DNA of 64,000 bases from Pyrocephalus nanus (Eukaryota > Chordata > Aves > Passeriformes > Tyrannidae), in the NCBI GenBank assembly GCA_038380795.1, contig CM076272.1, positions 186,001 through 250,000 of the forward strand, in the 5' to 3' direction. The notes beneath the pieces are model-generated. The model made no database searches and was not told where the DNA came from. It saw nothing but the letters and a program-made list of their open reading frames with translations. Of the stretch, positions 51,001-64,000 are shown piece by piece. Numbering within the stretch: the first letter of the stretch is position 1; every line of letters begins with the position of its first letter. Made by a program: the position numbers and the translations under genes.

Positions 51001-54000
51001 TTCATTTGAAATAAACCAATGCCAATGTAAAAGATTTTCTCACTTGTTTTTTTCTGCAATCAGTAAATGTCTCTTTATCTTGGGAAGATGTATAAGCAAC
51101 AGTTAGAAGTCAGTGGTTGAGAGTTGCTGAGATCATTGCTCCTTTAAAATGACCAGTGTTGTTGATTTGTTTGGGTTTTGTTTTTTTTTTATTCCAGCAT
51201 TATGAGGGTACCTCTTAAGTGTATCACTGCTAATGCTAGGAATATCTTTTTGGCTGTAAAGTTAGTTTGGTTTATGATAATACAAGATTTGTGTCCTGCA
51301 GTTCAAGCTGTGGTAGCATCGTAAACAGGCAGGATATTTTAAACTTGAATGGGATGTTTCTGCAGCATGCGTTTTGCTAGCCTGAACTTCTGACTGCATT
51401 TACTATCTCCATTAAAAAAATAATCAACCTTGCCTTTTAAGTAGCTACTGATGATAAAAATACTTCTAATGAAAGCAAGCAGAGAAATATTGCATAGGGT
51501 TTTTTTTCCTTCTTCTCCATGAGTCAAATAAAATTAAGAATTTTTACTGTGTTCTTTGCGTTTGTCCTTTGTTTTACTCCCCCCTGTGTGAATGATCAAG
51601 GCTTGAATTCACTACAACTATTTTTATTAGTGGTACAATTGTGCTGCACAGGACAGGGTGAAGTAAACTGTGGTGAGCTGCCAGTGCAGGTGCCTGTTCC
51701 CTGAGCCGTGGGATCAGGTTGGATGTGTTTGCTTTGGTGTAGGGCAGCACAGAGCACGTGAATCTAATAGTGGCTTGAAATAGTTTTACTCTTCCTGATG
51801 AAGTTGTTGGCAACTAAATATGGCATTTTTAATCTCATGAGGTAGATTAACTGAGGGTTCCAGGTTTTCTTTCCTATTTGGAGAAAAATTTGTTAATAAA
51901 GTTGATGACCAGCCTTGCTTTGCTGTAAGTTGCTTAGAATGTTTATACCTGGCAGTAATAACTTTTCTTTTCTCTGATATAAAGTACCGTTTTTCAAATG
52001 GAACTAAACTGTTAGTATGAAATTGCATTTTGCTTGCTCTGCCTTTTAACTTCCAGAACAAGACCTTTTTAATTTGCTCAGTAATAGCTGAAGCCTTGCT
52101 GTATGTAAAAATCAGTTTTATAGAAAACAACTTTGAACATTTTGAAACACTTACTAGAGAAATAAGCTCTCAAAGATATTTATACTTGATAAACTACTAT
52201 AGACAGTGTTATAAAACTCATTAAATCATTTTTCCTCTATCATAAGAGCAGGCTTTTTCACGTTTTACTGTTTTTCGGTTGTTGGGGGTTTTTGGTTTAT
52301 TTGATTTTTTAAATTTTTACATTAGTCTGTGTTTCCTGGATATGCTTTCAGTGTAGAGGTTAGTATGTAGCTGACCAAAACATAATACCTAAAATCTGTC
52401 TCTACTGTCCTAGCCCTTCAAGCAATGTAATTATGTTGCTTCCAAGCGATAAGCCAAGGCAATTTACAGATTACTGGAATGCTTGAAAACACTGACCTTT
52501 CAGGTCACTCGGAGCACTCCTATTATGCAGAGATTGCTGTGGCACTGTTGTAATGTGCTGGCCTGTCACATGCTGACTAACTTGCAGAAAGCTTTGATGC
52601 AGCTGTTTTTAAAAATGCTTTTGCTGACTGATAGGCACTTAGGCTACTGCCTCTGAACAAAGCTAGCTCTCATTCCGTGCTTTTAGCCCCCATTTTCTTT
52701 AGCAGCACTTCTTCCCTGCTGACTACACACACACTTCTTATCTGGGCCCAATTGTTGACTTCTGTCCATTTAAATTGTGTTTGTGTTAATTTTCACTTCA
52801 AAAATATTAGTGTGTGTGAGACATTTGGTTTGTGTGGTTTATTCAGAGCTGCTGCAAACAAGCAGCCTTGAAAAGTTCATGTTGTGGCTTTAAAGAGTGG
52901 GTGGATTAGGGAGAAGAAAGTGTGTGTGACTGGGGAGGGATTAAAAAGAACAATGGTCCTTTATTAATGATGACTGCTACAGTGGGAAGTAGTTTACTGC
53001 CATATAGCATATATTGTATAGATGTTCGAGCTCATTGCTTTGCTTGAATTGGTGTGAAGAATTGGAAGAATTTGACACGTGAATGTTTCTTTTTTTTTTT
53101 CTCTCATGCTTAATGGGCATCATACCTGGTAACTATGCCGGTACCTTCTTCTACAGGACTAGAACATGAATAAAGATTAGACTGACTCGAATTTTTGCTT
53201 ACTGTCTTTACTTTTACTTAATTTTATTAATAGTTGTTAGATCAGGTAGTACCTGAATTGCAGGGATCACGGGAAGAGGAAAAAGAAGTCCAAAAGTATA
53301 AAATCTGTAATTCCAGTAGTCTGAAGATGCTGTTACAAGGATAAACTGTTGGGTTTTGTTTTGTTTGTTTTTTTTTCTCTCTGAATACTCAGAGAATCCA
53401 TACCCTCACTGAAAATAAGGTGATGGATGTTTGGGGGAAGCGGATGTCTAGTCTAAGTAAGCCTCTAAGTAAGAAGCAAATAGCCCATTACCTATGAAGG
53501 GCAAGTTTAGCAATTCACAGTTTAGCCTTTGTTTCCAGGGAGTGTGTTTATATTTATGTATTCTACAGGTTGCCTGTACCTCAGATTCTAAGCCTGATTG
53601 AGTTCAGTGTTTTTTTCAATAAAAAAAACCTAAGCATCTCTGTTGTATTCTGCTGAGAGGTGGAAAACAAAGTAGTAGTATCTGACTGGTATTGTATGTA
53701 TGTGTCATGTATAATATTTTATGTAGTCCCAAGACTAGCTGCTGTTGTGCAGCATGGCATCATTGTCTCCTTGTTTGCAGGGGTGTGACTACACTTGTTT
53801 ACTGCAATTCCCATAACTGCAAAATATGCACAATTTGTGCGTAAAATCTCTTGAACCAATAGTGTATATTCAGGAATAAGCAGCTGATGTACTTAAAATT
53901 GCCCTTGTTATTTGATTACACAGTATATAGTGTCAGTGCACTAAAACATAGATTTCCAGTTGTAAAAGAGTGCAGTGTATTTTCCCCTCTATAGCAATGC

Positions 54001-57000
54001 GGTGAAGAGAATAGGATGAGTAAGGATTTTACATCAGGAACCTAACAGTGTAATTATACAGTGAGTATTTTCTTACTCTTTTGGATGTTAAGTCTGCACT
54101 CCTCATAGTGATAGTTAGGACAAAAAATTCAGTTTTCATATGTATTCAAATGATCTTTTTTTGTAATTGTACCTTAACTTCCATAGAAGACAAAAATTTC
54201 CACAGCTCAGTTCAATATGTGTTAATCTGAATCAACTGAAATGGCACAACGAGGCAAGAAGGATGCATTACTTTCATGTCTTGATAACATTACAGTATCT
54301 TTTAGAGGATTAAATTTCAGAAGAAATTACTTCTGAAGGTGAACCTACAGTAATCAGTGGAAAAGATGCAACTAAATCAATACATTGATACAAGAAGTAC
54401 AAATTTAGATATTGTCACTGCACTTAAATTTCTCTTGCAATTCATTAGAAGATACGTGACTGTTATCAATCAAGTTTTGAAAGCATTCTGACAGTGAGTT
54501 TTCTTTTGCTGTTCAGTTATGGCTTCACTGATAAAACTGTGCTACAGCTGTCTTTGCTGGAAGTACTCTTTCACGTCTCATTCTGACCAGCTTTTTCACT
54601 GTTTTTATCCTCCCCTATGTAGTCTTCAGGTTTGGTTGTTTTTGTTTTTTTTTTTTTAATACTCTGGATTGAATAGTTTCTCTGCATTGAACTGGCTCAT
54701 CAGAAAGATTTATCTGGTGTACTGAAGCTAAACTCTTGAGGTTTCTTACTCATTTGGGAAGATGTTCCTTTGAAAGAACTAAGACTTGCTGAATTTGCAG
54801 GTTTGTTGCTTTCTTCTCCTTCCACCATCCCCAGTATCTGGTTCTTGTTGACGTAACTTGATAGTTTTCCGGGGCAACACTTGAATGAACTGTAGCTGTA
54901 GCCTGTGATAAACAGGTCACTTGCCAAAATTATACAGATATTTCAGCTGATAACCAAGAGCTTACCCAGTTTCTTCTCTAGCTGGTTGGATAAACAGCTG
55001 GAATATAACTCATACTCTTCCATTTCAAAAAATGTGCTGACTAAACAAAAAACACATCTGCCCATTAAGCACAGATGAGAAATACTTGCTAAGAGGTAGG
55101 TTTGACGAGTAGCATCTCTGAGTACTTATCTATAGACTTCTATTTTTAGTCTGTATGTTCAGAGTTCCTCTTCTGAAATACTGTGTGCTTGTTGTCTCCA
55201 CCACAGCTTGGCTAGAAATCAAGGATTAATTTTGAAGAAATTATGATGATTTAGGGAGAAAGACTTATGAGAAGCTGCTCTTTCTCCTAAGCCTGTAATG
55301 TCTCTGGTTGTGTTACTGCATAGTTGATTCTTATTTCAGAGTTGAAGTCATAATATCCACTGTTATGTTATGGGCACGTCTTGGTGTAGTGATTAGTTTG
55401 GGATTCTTCACTTGATGTGTCTTACCTTTGACGTGCAAAATCAAAAAACACTGTACTTGAACATAATTTATTTTTTGTTGTTGTTTCTGTGTTTATAAAA
55501 GGTACCAAATGGACTGCTATAGAAGATAATTTCAGTGATGTGTCTCTATTAGGTACCAAGGACTGAGAATTACAGTAACTCTTCAGGCCTGTACAGATAG
55601 GGAGACCACCAGTAGTTTAACTGTAATAACAATTCTAAAAAGGCCTTAACATTCTCCTGCTCTTCAACCTGCCAGCAGAAAGCTATGGTATTACTTACAG
55701 TGCCGATATATCTAGATTTTCTCACTGTTAGACGTCAATGGCTGTCAAACTGCTGCTTGTATTTACTTGAGTTTATTTGTAGCTTCCTTTAATACCTCAG
55801 TAATTTTTATTTTTCTTGTTGAGTGCTTATAGAGTGTACAAACTCTCTTCTTCATCTCAGTTTTGAAAGTGAGTCTGAAAGTAACTGAAGCTCATTTAAA
55901 TACGAGCATTACTTTTGGTCATGTTGGATGATTTTTTGTGGATTGATATAAATGACTTATGCTAAGTGTTCTTCTAACTTGCTCTGGAGTAGACTGATGT
56001 TTTTGGTGGTAGGGAGGAGAGCCCCTTAAATGTCTTGTGGAACAAATTTAAAATGAGCCCCCTAAAAAATAAAAATGCTTTGCAACTCAGTCAACTTTAC
56101 CATTCTGTCAGACTTGTTTAGGCTGAATTCCAAGTGCAAACTTCAGATACTACAATTGTGTATGTTTGAATGCTTATATGCTTATCACTTGCTAACATGA
56201 GAAGCTCAGATTTCATCTGGGAAAAAGTGTGTACCCATCAAAATCAGTAGAAGACGACCTGAAAATATGGTTGGGTTGTATCCTAACACTAAAGAAAACC
56301 TAAGTAAACCTAAAAGACTTCTTTTGAAAGATATTTCATAGTATACAGATGTTTGCATGTAATTGTACTGATGCAATGATGTGTACTATGTAGGTATGTG
56401 GAACTGTAGGTTATTTGAAATGATGAATATAATCTGTCCTCTACTTGATGCTTTGCAATAGCCTTCCCTCCAGTTTGGAGAGGCTGTTGCAGGAACTTTG
56501 CTCTTTTGCTATGTGTTGCACTCCCATTGGTCTCAATATTTAAGTCTGTTAAATATATGTATCAATAATCAACACTATTGTTTTGACAAAGCATGTCTGT
56601 CTTTGATCTTTTGAGAGTAAACATGGCTGGGAGCACTGACTCCTGACTTAGTGCATTGTAAAGGAAAAATGTCACCAGCGTAAGTGCATGCCAGCTGATA
56701 GTTGGTGCATGCTCATGGAACTTTAAGGTGTTCAATTTATCATGTATTTGTCGGGGTTGGGCAGCTAAAATACATACATCCTTAGTTTACTGTGTAGTTG
56801 CAAGATGTAAAGCAGAGGTGGAATGGGAAAAGAGCTTTCAACTACATTTTTTTTTCTTTTCTTTGTATCACCTTGTAATAACTTCAGGTTCCTTAAGAAA
56901 AGATCATGAAGCAATCCTAAAAATATGTTGCTGATTTATCCAAGGCGCAGAAAAGACCACATGTCACAAAATTTGCCTTCTGCGTCCTTTGCTTGCAAAT

Positions 57001-59408
57001 ACCAGTATACACCTGATGTTTGGGCTGCTGGTGGTGAGGAATATCCAAGGGCAAGAGTGTGGTACAAGTGAAGTTCTGCTCTTGAAAGAACTGAAGTTTA
57101 AATGTGAAATTAGATTATGTTTTGATGTGTACCCTCCCACTCAAGAGTCAAGGTGCTGACTCAAGTAGGGCAAGAGTGTGGAAGCCCTTCTGCTGTTGAT
57201 TTCCTTTTTATTTTTTTGTGGAACACATTAGAGCTAGTGTGCAGCAATGTGAAATAATATTTGCAGAGGGGGGAAATACAGCCAAGTGGTATTTTTGTTA
57301 CCTTTCCTCTTTGCTTCTTTTTGAACTTTACACTCTTCAGGTGAATTTGTTCTCCTTTGTCAGTTAAAGCCTTAACTTGCTTTAGAATGTGAAGCTTGAA
57401 GAGATAATGTAACAGATGGGACAAGACTTAAACTTCTACTCCAGTAATTTCCTCTGGTCTGTAACCTTTTTGTTATTTTCTTAGAATTTATTACATTCAA
57501 AATGTTGAAGTTCAACAGAGATGCTTTCTGTAGTGCAAGGAGTCCTGGAGTAATATGGGGGTGAGGTATAGGTTGTGTAAACTTGAGTGCATTTTTAGTT
57601 TGCAAACTCGAGTTTCGGGTTATAGTGTTGTAGTTTTTCATTCTTGCAGTTTTTAAGTTAAAGTATAATCAGATCAACTTTCAGAAAAGGAGAATTTTGC
57701 TCTTGTTTAAGGGCTTTGGGTTTGCCAAGTCTCCATTTTTAAGTAGGGTTCCAGGTAGGTGGAAGATGTAGTTCTGTAGAAGCACAGTGCATATTTTAAA
57801 ATAGCCTTGATCATTTCTGCCTGCATAGTTTTCTTGCCTGCTTGGGAATGTGCATTCCAGAGTGGTGATGAATGGACATGATGCAGTTTTTGTCGAGAAT
57901 ATAATCCTGTATTGTTGATATACTAGAAATTGTGGGAATAGAAGTTAGCGTCTTGTGGTTAAAGCTGCTGGTGAGGCAGTTTGTTCCACTGAAATGAGTT
58001 TATTTTTAATTGCTGATCTAAATACCAAAGTAGCTTTGTGACCAATTTTATGGTTTTCTGGGTATGTTTTTTTTTTCCTTGATATGTCTGTGTTTTAAGT
58101 TATACTTGGGCTTTTTTATCACCTTAAAACTCAACTGGAGAAGTAGAAGGTCAAGTGGAAACTGCAAAAGAAAGGCCTTGAAGGTATTTGATCTGTAAGA
58201 TAGTTTTGGTAATTAAAGCTTTCTATGTAAAATTCAATGCTAGTTCATCTACAGTGGTGGCAATAATTGAAGGTCTACCCCATGGATTTTCATGAGAAGA
58301 GGGCATTCCATTGCTTTTGAAATGCATTGTTTTGCTTTGTATGCATAAGGCAGCAACCTCTAGGGAGTTCTGATCTGGTCAACAATTACTGCTCTTGCGC
58401 ATGGTAGTGAGTTCCCTTGTTGCTTTCTCTGCTTTGATGTGCAAACAGGAATGAAAAAAGTCCTGGCTGTATGTCTGTAGGATGGGATGGGAAAAGATAT
58501 GATGGTTATGTAAATGTGAATAGCTGCAGAGGTCAGTTTGAAGCCTGTATTACAGCCTCTTGCCCAGTAATTACTCGGTCATTTTGTTCCAGTGACTGTA
58601 GCCAATGCCTTTTCTGCCCTGGCTCCATGAGGGTGGGGAAGGAGACTGGGTGTTGGCTCCTGACTCAGTGAGTGAGGAATGGCTGGGGCAATTCTTCAGT
58701 TTGGGCTTCATGGGAGTTCAGCGACTTAAAGTGGGGATAGGGATGCGTTCTACAAAACAGAGAATCCAAACCCCTCAAACCCCAGAACATTCTAGTTAAA
58801 ACAGTGCTTGCTTTTCCTAGCTTAAGTTAATATATGGTTATTTGTGTCCAACTTTTCTGAAGAGGTCTGGTTGTGAACCACTGGTGTAGTGAAAGGCAGT
58901 GGCAGGATTGCTGCCAGTAGAAAATCAAAGAGAAGGATTGTGACCAGGGCAGCTGACAGTGCTGGGCAGTATCTCAGGCCTGGTTTTAGTGCCTCTTGTC
59001 CAGTCTTGACTCCTCATCAGAGTTGGTTTCATTGCTGCTTTTCTAAGAAGATGAGGAGTTATGATTGGAATAAAAAGATGTTTTGAGCGTGTTTTGGGTG
59101 GCAGGGACATCTCTGTTGCTGCTCTGTGTCCTTTTAAGGGAAGGGAAAGAAAAGTGTGGCAATGTCTCGCTGATTCTTTTGGAGCTGCTGTTATTTTCTT
59201 TTGTGCTTGTTAGTGGCCTTGTCTCTTGAAGAAACAGATCATTAAAAAAAGGAAAATATTAGTAAATTAGAAGGTAGAAAAATATGCACGTGTTTTCCAT
59301 AAAACATGTTTGTAAGTCTTCCTGTGGTAAAAATGAATCTTCTTTTGCCTTCTGAAGGGAAGCTCCTATATTTTGCAAATATCTAATAGTATAGCCAGGA
59401 TAAAGATG

Positions 59409-59450
59409 AAAAAAAAAAAAAACCACAAAAAAACCACCAAAAACACCAAC
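59409..59450. repeat. A14 plus A/C-rich tract
   Basis: Fourteen adenines followed by accacaaaaaaaccaccaa-type sequence. Simple repeat. Confidence 0.85.
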
Positions 59451-59803
59451 ATTCTGTAACTGGCTGTGAATAAGCAATTGTGTTACCCAGGAAAGCAGTG
59501 AGGGTTATGAAAGTGTCTGCAGGTCTATTGTTATATGGAAAGTATTTCTACACTCACAGTCAATGAATAACCCACTGGAGAAGTTTTCTGCTTTTATTTT
59601 GTTAGCTTCTCTTCCTGCCTGCTTGTTTTCCACCTCAGGAAAGCCATCATCAGTGCCAGACTGATTCCTTCATTCATTCAGAGTAGCTTTGCAAATGAAG
59701 GGGAGATCTCTGCCCTGGGAACAAAAGTAGCCTTAAGCTTAGGCTTTTCCTGCTCCTTAACCCTTTGTGTAGTCAAGCAGCCGCCTCAAGGTGCTGTTTT
59801 AAC

Positions 59804-59821
59804 GATATACTCGATATACTC
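59804..59821. repeat. Two tandem copies of GATATACTC
   Basis: Perfect 9-base tandem duplication. Too small to assign meaning. Confidence 0.85.
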
Positions 59822-61563
59822 GTTCTGACAGGAGAGTTTGCTTCAGGTCCCATCCCTGGCTGTTGTGCTTTTCCTCATCAGTGTTGTTGGGCACCTGTTC
59901 TGTTCCTTCATACAGTGACTGAATTCCTCTTTCTTAGACCACATTCACCTCTTTGCACCCCTCTTTTGAAACTGAACCTTCACAATCATTTTGATTTTTC
60001 TTATCAATAGTGGATAATTTTAATTTATATTACATAGACACTAAACAGAAGGGTGTAAAGGACTGATGAAAATGAAGATGTTGATTGAGCTGTAGGAAGA
60101 ATCTCCTTGGGATGTGGGAGTTCATCTTTAGGTCTGTGGGCTGCTGAATGCAATGGAACAACTTGTTATAAAAAAGCAGAGGACTTCCCCCCTCCCCCTT
60201 CTCCTGCACTATGTGTTCAAAACTTAAACACTGGTTTTACTGACTAATATAACTTAATGGTTTTTTTCTTTCTATGTCTTCAGCTTATTACCCAGTTTTG
60301 AGTTCTCTCAGTGCTGTGTCATTCAGCTTTGTGATTGGATGCAAAGACAGTTGTAGATTGCTAACTTTTTTCTGCATCATTTATTAATCGTTAGTACATT
60401 AGCTTTAGAAGAAAAGTTTTTTTCAGGAGGCAAATCCCAGAACAGAGTGTTGTGCATATAGACAGGGAGAGACTGGGAGACAATTGTGAAGTAAAGTTTA
60501 AGGTGTACTAAATTGTGCCTGCCTAAGCAGATACCTCTTCGAGTCAAATATTTTCAAAAAATAGGAAAATCCATTTCATGGTGAAGTAATACAAAGCTAG
60601 ATGTTAATAGGATGGGGACAGTCCTTTTTGCTGAGGAAATATGTGTTTTCTGCTTCCCACAGCTTCTTGGCTGATAAGAAAGTTAGGAATGTTTACCTTG
60701 CTGATAGCTGAATAAGCCTTTCAAACACTAACATTAATCACTACTGTAGTGTTTGTTACCTTGTCTGTCTGTCTCTGGCCAGTGGGTTATGGCAGTGCTG
60801 CTCTAGTTCTCATTCTTTTCTCTCAGTGACTTCTTGGACTTTTTTCTCTTCCTCTCTCAACTCACAAGCACTGCACTAGAAAACAAAACAGAACTCTGCA
60901 TTTTTTAAACCAAACTATTTGTTACCACTGTCTCCTTACTCCAAAGTCACTAACGACTTTCTAATTAAACAAGTTAATCTTTTTCCAGGAGCTGTAGTAT
61001 TTAAGTGTTCATCATCTCTTCGTCTTTGAACTCCTGCGTTTCTGTATCCTTGGCTTCCAACTGACTTTCTTTGAGTATGTGAAGTTAATGTGAGCTCAGA
61101 GTTGTACTGTGCTCTGCAGATGCTTTAGCAGCCATGTGACTGCTAAAATTGAATCTTCTTAACTGACAGTTACCCAAATTGAGGGTGGGAAGATACCATC
61201 TGTGTGTGTGGTTGTTCAGGGTAAGGAAGGACACTTAACCTGAAATTTCCTACTAAGAGTGATGGCTTGAGATTCAGAGGAAAAAAACTTGTACCTCCAA
61301 ATGAGAGGGGAAAAAAATCTTACTGCAGTGACATATTTCTTCTTACTGAGATTCAAGGGGTAAAATATCAGAGAAACATCCCCTGCCCCTGAATCCTGGA
61401 ACTACCAAAGTAGTTGTCCACTGTTTCTGGGCAAAAAGTAGTGTGTGTTTGGGTGACCTGCGTTTCAAATCCTTATTTACCAAATTCTTCTAAAATTAAT
61501 TGTAAAATGTATTATTTGGCTGTGGCTATGTGGGCTTTAAAACACAAAACCACAACAAGCAAA

Positions 61564-61573
61564 CCCCCCCCCC
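61564..61573. repeat. C10 homopolymer
   Basis: Ten cytosines in an otherwise AT-rich context. The length may be affected by sequencing error. Confidence 0.85.
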
Positions 61574-62267
61574 AACATTTTAAAGAGAAATTAACTTAGG
61601 TATGCTGCCCTTTTATTGTCAAGCTGGAAGATGCCAAGGCTGTAAATCTGAATCTGTAACTGGAATTTTAATGCAAGGCTCTTAAATGTGGGTTGGATCT
61701 GATTTGATACTTGAAAGCTCTGAGTAGTATCTTGGAAAATCATCCCAGCTCTGTCTTAGTGGGATACTGCTGCCTATCCTGAGGCTCTCATTTGACAGAT
61801 TTTCAGAGTATAATGATCTAAAATTCATATGTTGCAGTGCTTGGTAACTGGGTTATGATTTTCTGGATTAAAACTAAGGTAAGACAAATTCTGGCTTGAA
61901 GTGCTTCAATGCTTTTGATTGCTGTTCTGATGTCTATATTCCTCTTGGTCATTTTTTGTGGCCATATCTCTTACTATGTACATTTTGGCTTTGTATTCTT
62001 TGATTAAAAAGCAATAGACAGGTACATAAGCCTGATTTAGGTTTGTGTAAAGCTAATACAATATCATTTTGTTTTCTTTGGTACTGATACTGTGCTCTTC
62101 TCGTCCTCCCCTCAGGGGAAAACCAAGCTGGAATAACTCCAACTAATGTTCTTAATGAGTGACATTATGGCAGTAATGCCGAGCTGCGTATAAGAGCAGA
62201 GATGGTGGTTGTGTCTGCAGTTGGATGATAGGATTTGGCTTCAGAAATGTGCTGGAAATGTGACTTA

Positions 62268-62341
62268 CATAGAATCACAGAGTAATTAAGATTGGAAGGG
62301 ACTTGAGTTCAGCTAGTCCAATCCTGTGCTCAAAGCAGTTC
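62268..62341 (-). mobile_element. CR1 3'-tail fragment, antisense (outer copy)
   Basis: catagaatcacagagtaatt, then gattggaagggacttgag, then ctagtccaatcctgtgctca and aagcagt follow the complement of the CR1 terminus in order ('tagaatcacagaatcatt', 'ttggaagggacctc', 'tagtccaacccctgctcaagcag'). Similarity stops about 16 bases before a second CR1 terminus begins. Confidence 0.85.
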
Positions 62342-62357
62342 TCACGAAATCTGGTTT

Positions 62358-62545
62358 ATAGAATAATTGTAGAACGGTGGGGTCAGACAGAGCTCTGGAG
62401 ATCCTCTAATCTAACTTCATACTCCAGGCAGAGTCAGCCACAGCACAGTGCCCAGGATCTCATCCAGATGAGTCCTGAGCACCTTCACGGAGGATGCTCC
62501 ATAGCCTTCCTGAGCAGTGTGCACCACCATTTGATCACCCCTGTG
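62358..62545 (-). mobile_element. CR1 3'-end fragment, antisense (second copy)
   Basis: A new CR1 terminus starts at atagaataattgtagaacgg and continues through gatcctctaatctaacttc, ggcagagtcagccacagc, tcatccagatgagtcctgag, tgctccatagccttcctgag and gtgtgcaccacc. These correspond to successive parts of the terminal ~190 bases of CR1 read backwards. It is more diverged than the copy before it. Two termini in the same orientation imply two insertion events, with one copy landing in or next to the tail of the other. Confidence 0.78.
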
Positions 62546-64000
62546 GCTTTAAAACAAAGGCAGGTGGGATGTGGCTGGAATTTCCTATTCTGACCTGTGT
62601 CAGTAGCTGTGGAACTGTGGTCACAGCTGTGTGCAGGTCATGGGAGGCCGCAGTTTGAGCTTTTACATTCACAGGACTGTCTCACAAACCATACCACGAG
62701 CAGTTGCTGTTGTTGGAATTGAGATGAACTAATGAGGGAATGGATACAGGTAGAAATGACCATATACATACCTGTAACACCGGCATGAGAGTGATGTGAG
62801 GGAGGGGATATTTCTGAGGATGGAAACTAGTAGGAGGGGAGTGTGTGCTGCATAAGCAGTTACTTGTAGTAAAAGGTGTGCTTTTCAAGTTGCATCCTGA
62901 AATTTAAAGAATTAAAATATTACACGAGTTTCTGGAAAATCTTGGATTTGAAATGATTGGGGAAAAAAATCAAATCTGAGGTAAAGTTGATCTTTATTTA
63001 AAGACAAGACAAATACTTTCAATTACATGTTAAAATTTATACTCTAAGTTTGGAATCTTTAGGTCCTAATAATACCTCAGTCAGTATAATAGAGAAATGA
63101 CTTGAAACAAACACAAAGTGCAAACTGTCTGTGCTTCTGTTTGGCAACATCGCTTACTGGTGGGAGAAACGTGGCTTGCCACTTTGCTTTTTTAGCTTTT
63201 CTGTTCTGTTGAGATTTTGGTATGTTTTACTGTACTGGCCTGGAGTAGTGATCTGTGAAATGCTATTGCAGCTCTTTGGAGTTTGTGATCCTACGTGGTT
63301 TCACTGCCAGCTGGAAAGCAAAATGGAAAGAAGCAAAACAGACAAGCATCCCAAACGCTGAAACACAGTTTTCCCACGCCTTAGAGATCAGGAAGCCAGA
63401 AGGCTTTGCTTGGCTGCTGGCTGATACTGTTACCAGGGTGTTTGAGTGGTACTCTTCAGCTGGAGTAACTTGACCTGAGATCATTTGAGATGGATTGCAT
63501 TTGGGTCTTACACTCTGATTTGTTTTGTCTTATTTCTGAGTGTCAACCTTCTGCCTTTCATGGAGAACATGGTTCACGAGGCCTGTGTCATAAACACTTC
63601 TGTAAATACTCAGATTTAACTGGGTCTGTAATCCAGTATTTAATTTATGCATACTGTCCTTGATTAGTACTTTTCTGGAAGGCAGATCTAACACTTGTGC
63701 ATTGAGTAGCAGTAGCACCAAAAAGGTTTTATGACCCTGGGAGATCAGAGAGCTGTCTGATGTGTGAGGCTTGAACTTGAGAGGCCATTCTGGAAAAGTT
63801 TTTTTTTTTTTGTTTTGTTTTTGGTTGTTTTGTTTTGGTGGATTTTTTTTTTTTTTTTTTTTTTTGGTGTGTGTGGGTTTTTTTTGGTTTTTTTTTGGAG
63901 AGAGCAGTGCTCAGAAATCAGAGCAAAAATGTCTCTTGCAGAAAAATTCTTCAGGAAAACTACAAGTTAGGGACAGTTTTAGATACATGCAGTATCCATG
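62546..64000. other. Intron continuation, nothing else recognised
   Basis: No exon seen. Open frames on both strands around 63131-63484 overlap each other and match no known family. The window ends inside the presumed intron. Confidence 0.5.
63799..63897. repeat. T-rich low-complexity tract with T23 run
   Basis: About 100 bases almost purely T and G: T13, then gttttg-type units, T23 at 63843-63865, a gtgtgtgtggg patch and further T8-T9 runs. It encodes only Phe/Leu/Val-rich nonsense. No retrotransposon body is attached to it. Confidence 0.9.

Larger units (their letters stand above)
43375..62267 (+). other. First intron of the TJP1-like gene (5' part)
   Basis: It starts at the GTAAGG donor and runs past the window's right end. 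The first 300 bases are still CpG island. A second strong donor-like word, gacg/gtgagt, stands at 43891 in the island shore and could serve an alternative first exon. Beyond about 44.1 kb the sequence is AT-rich with many T and A runs and no exon, RNA gene or transposon that I can support up to 62267. Large first introns are typical of TJP1 and often hold enhancers, none of which can be identified by eye here. Confidence 0.7.

Noticed and set aside
63764..63970. Phe/Val-rich 68-codon open frame
   Set aside because: It is a translation of the T-rich low-complexity tract.

Overview
The window looks like nuclear DNA from a bird, most likely a passerine. Three things point there. Almost all recognisable interspersed repeats are CR1 non-LTR retrotransposon copies, recognised by their avian 3' tail (...cattctatgattctgtg). 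One copy of a SINE has a tRNA-Ile-like head and a CR1-like tail, the design I recall for the passerine TguSINE1 family. No Alu, L1 or other mammalian repeat is evident. The DNA is AT-rich and nearly gene-free, except for one dense CpG island. Nothing bacterial, phage, plasmid or CRISPR-like is present.

Layout. 1-42464: apparently intergenic or upstream DNA with no coding exon that I can support. It holds CR1 copies at 1203-2175 (-), 3361-3416 (+), 12521-14078 (+), 29741-29887 (-) and 34123-34177 (+). It also holds the tRNA-Ile SINE at 12370-12520 (-), a MIR-like ancient SINE at 30324-30412 (+), several small tandem or inverted repeats, and a 39-copy GAAA microsatellite inside a 196-base homopurine tract (40216-40411). 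42465-43690: CpG island with GC boxes, a pyrimidine-rich block and the first coding exon of a + strand gene. That exon (43342-43374) encodes MSARAAAAPSK and ends at a clean GTAAGG splice donor. The peptide closely resembles the N-terminus of ZO-1, so the gene is probably TJP1. 43375-64000: the 5' part of its long first intron. I found no second exon. It carries two CR1 tails in tandem near 62.3-62.5 kb and a number of homopolymer tracts.

The window therefore probably captures the promoter and exon 1 of TJP1, with about 42 kb upstream and 20 kb of intron 1. Only one coding exon can be supported. No novel multi-gene system is visible. The most interesting local structure is at 12.37-14.08 kb, where a SINE and a CR1 lie head to head with both 3' tails facing outwards.
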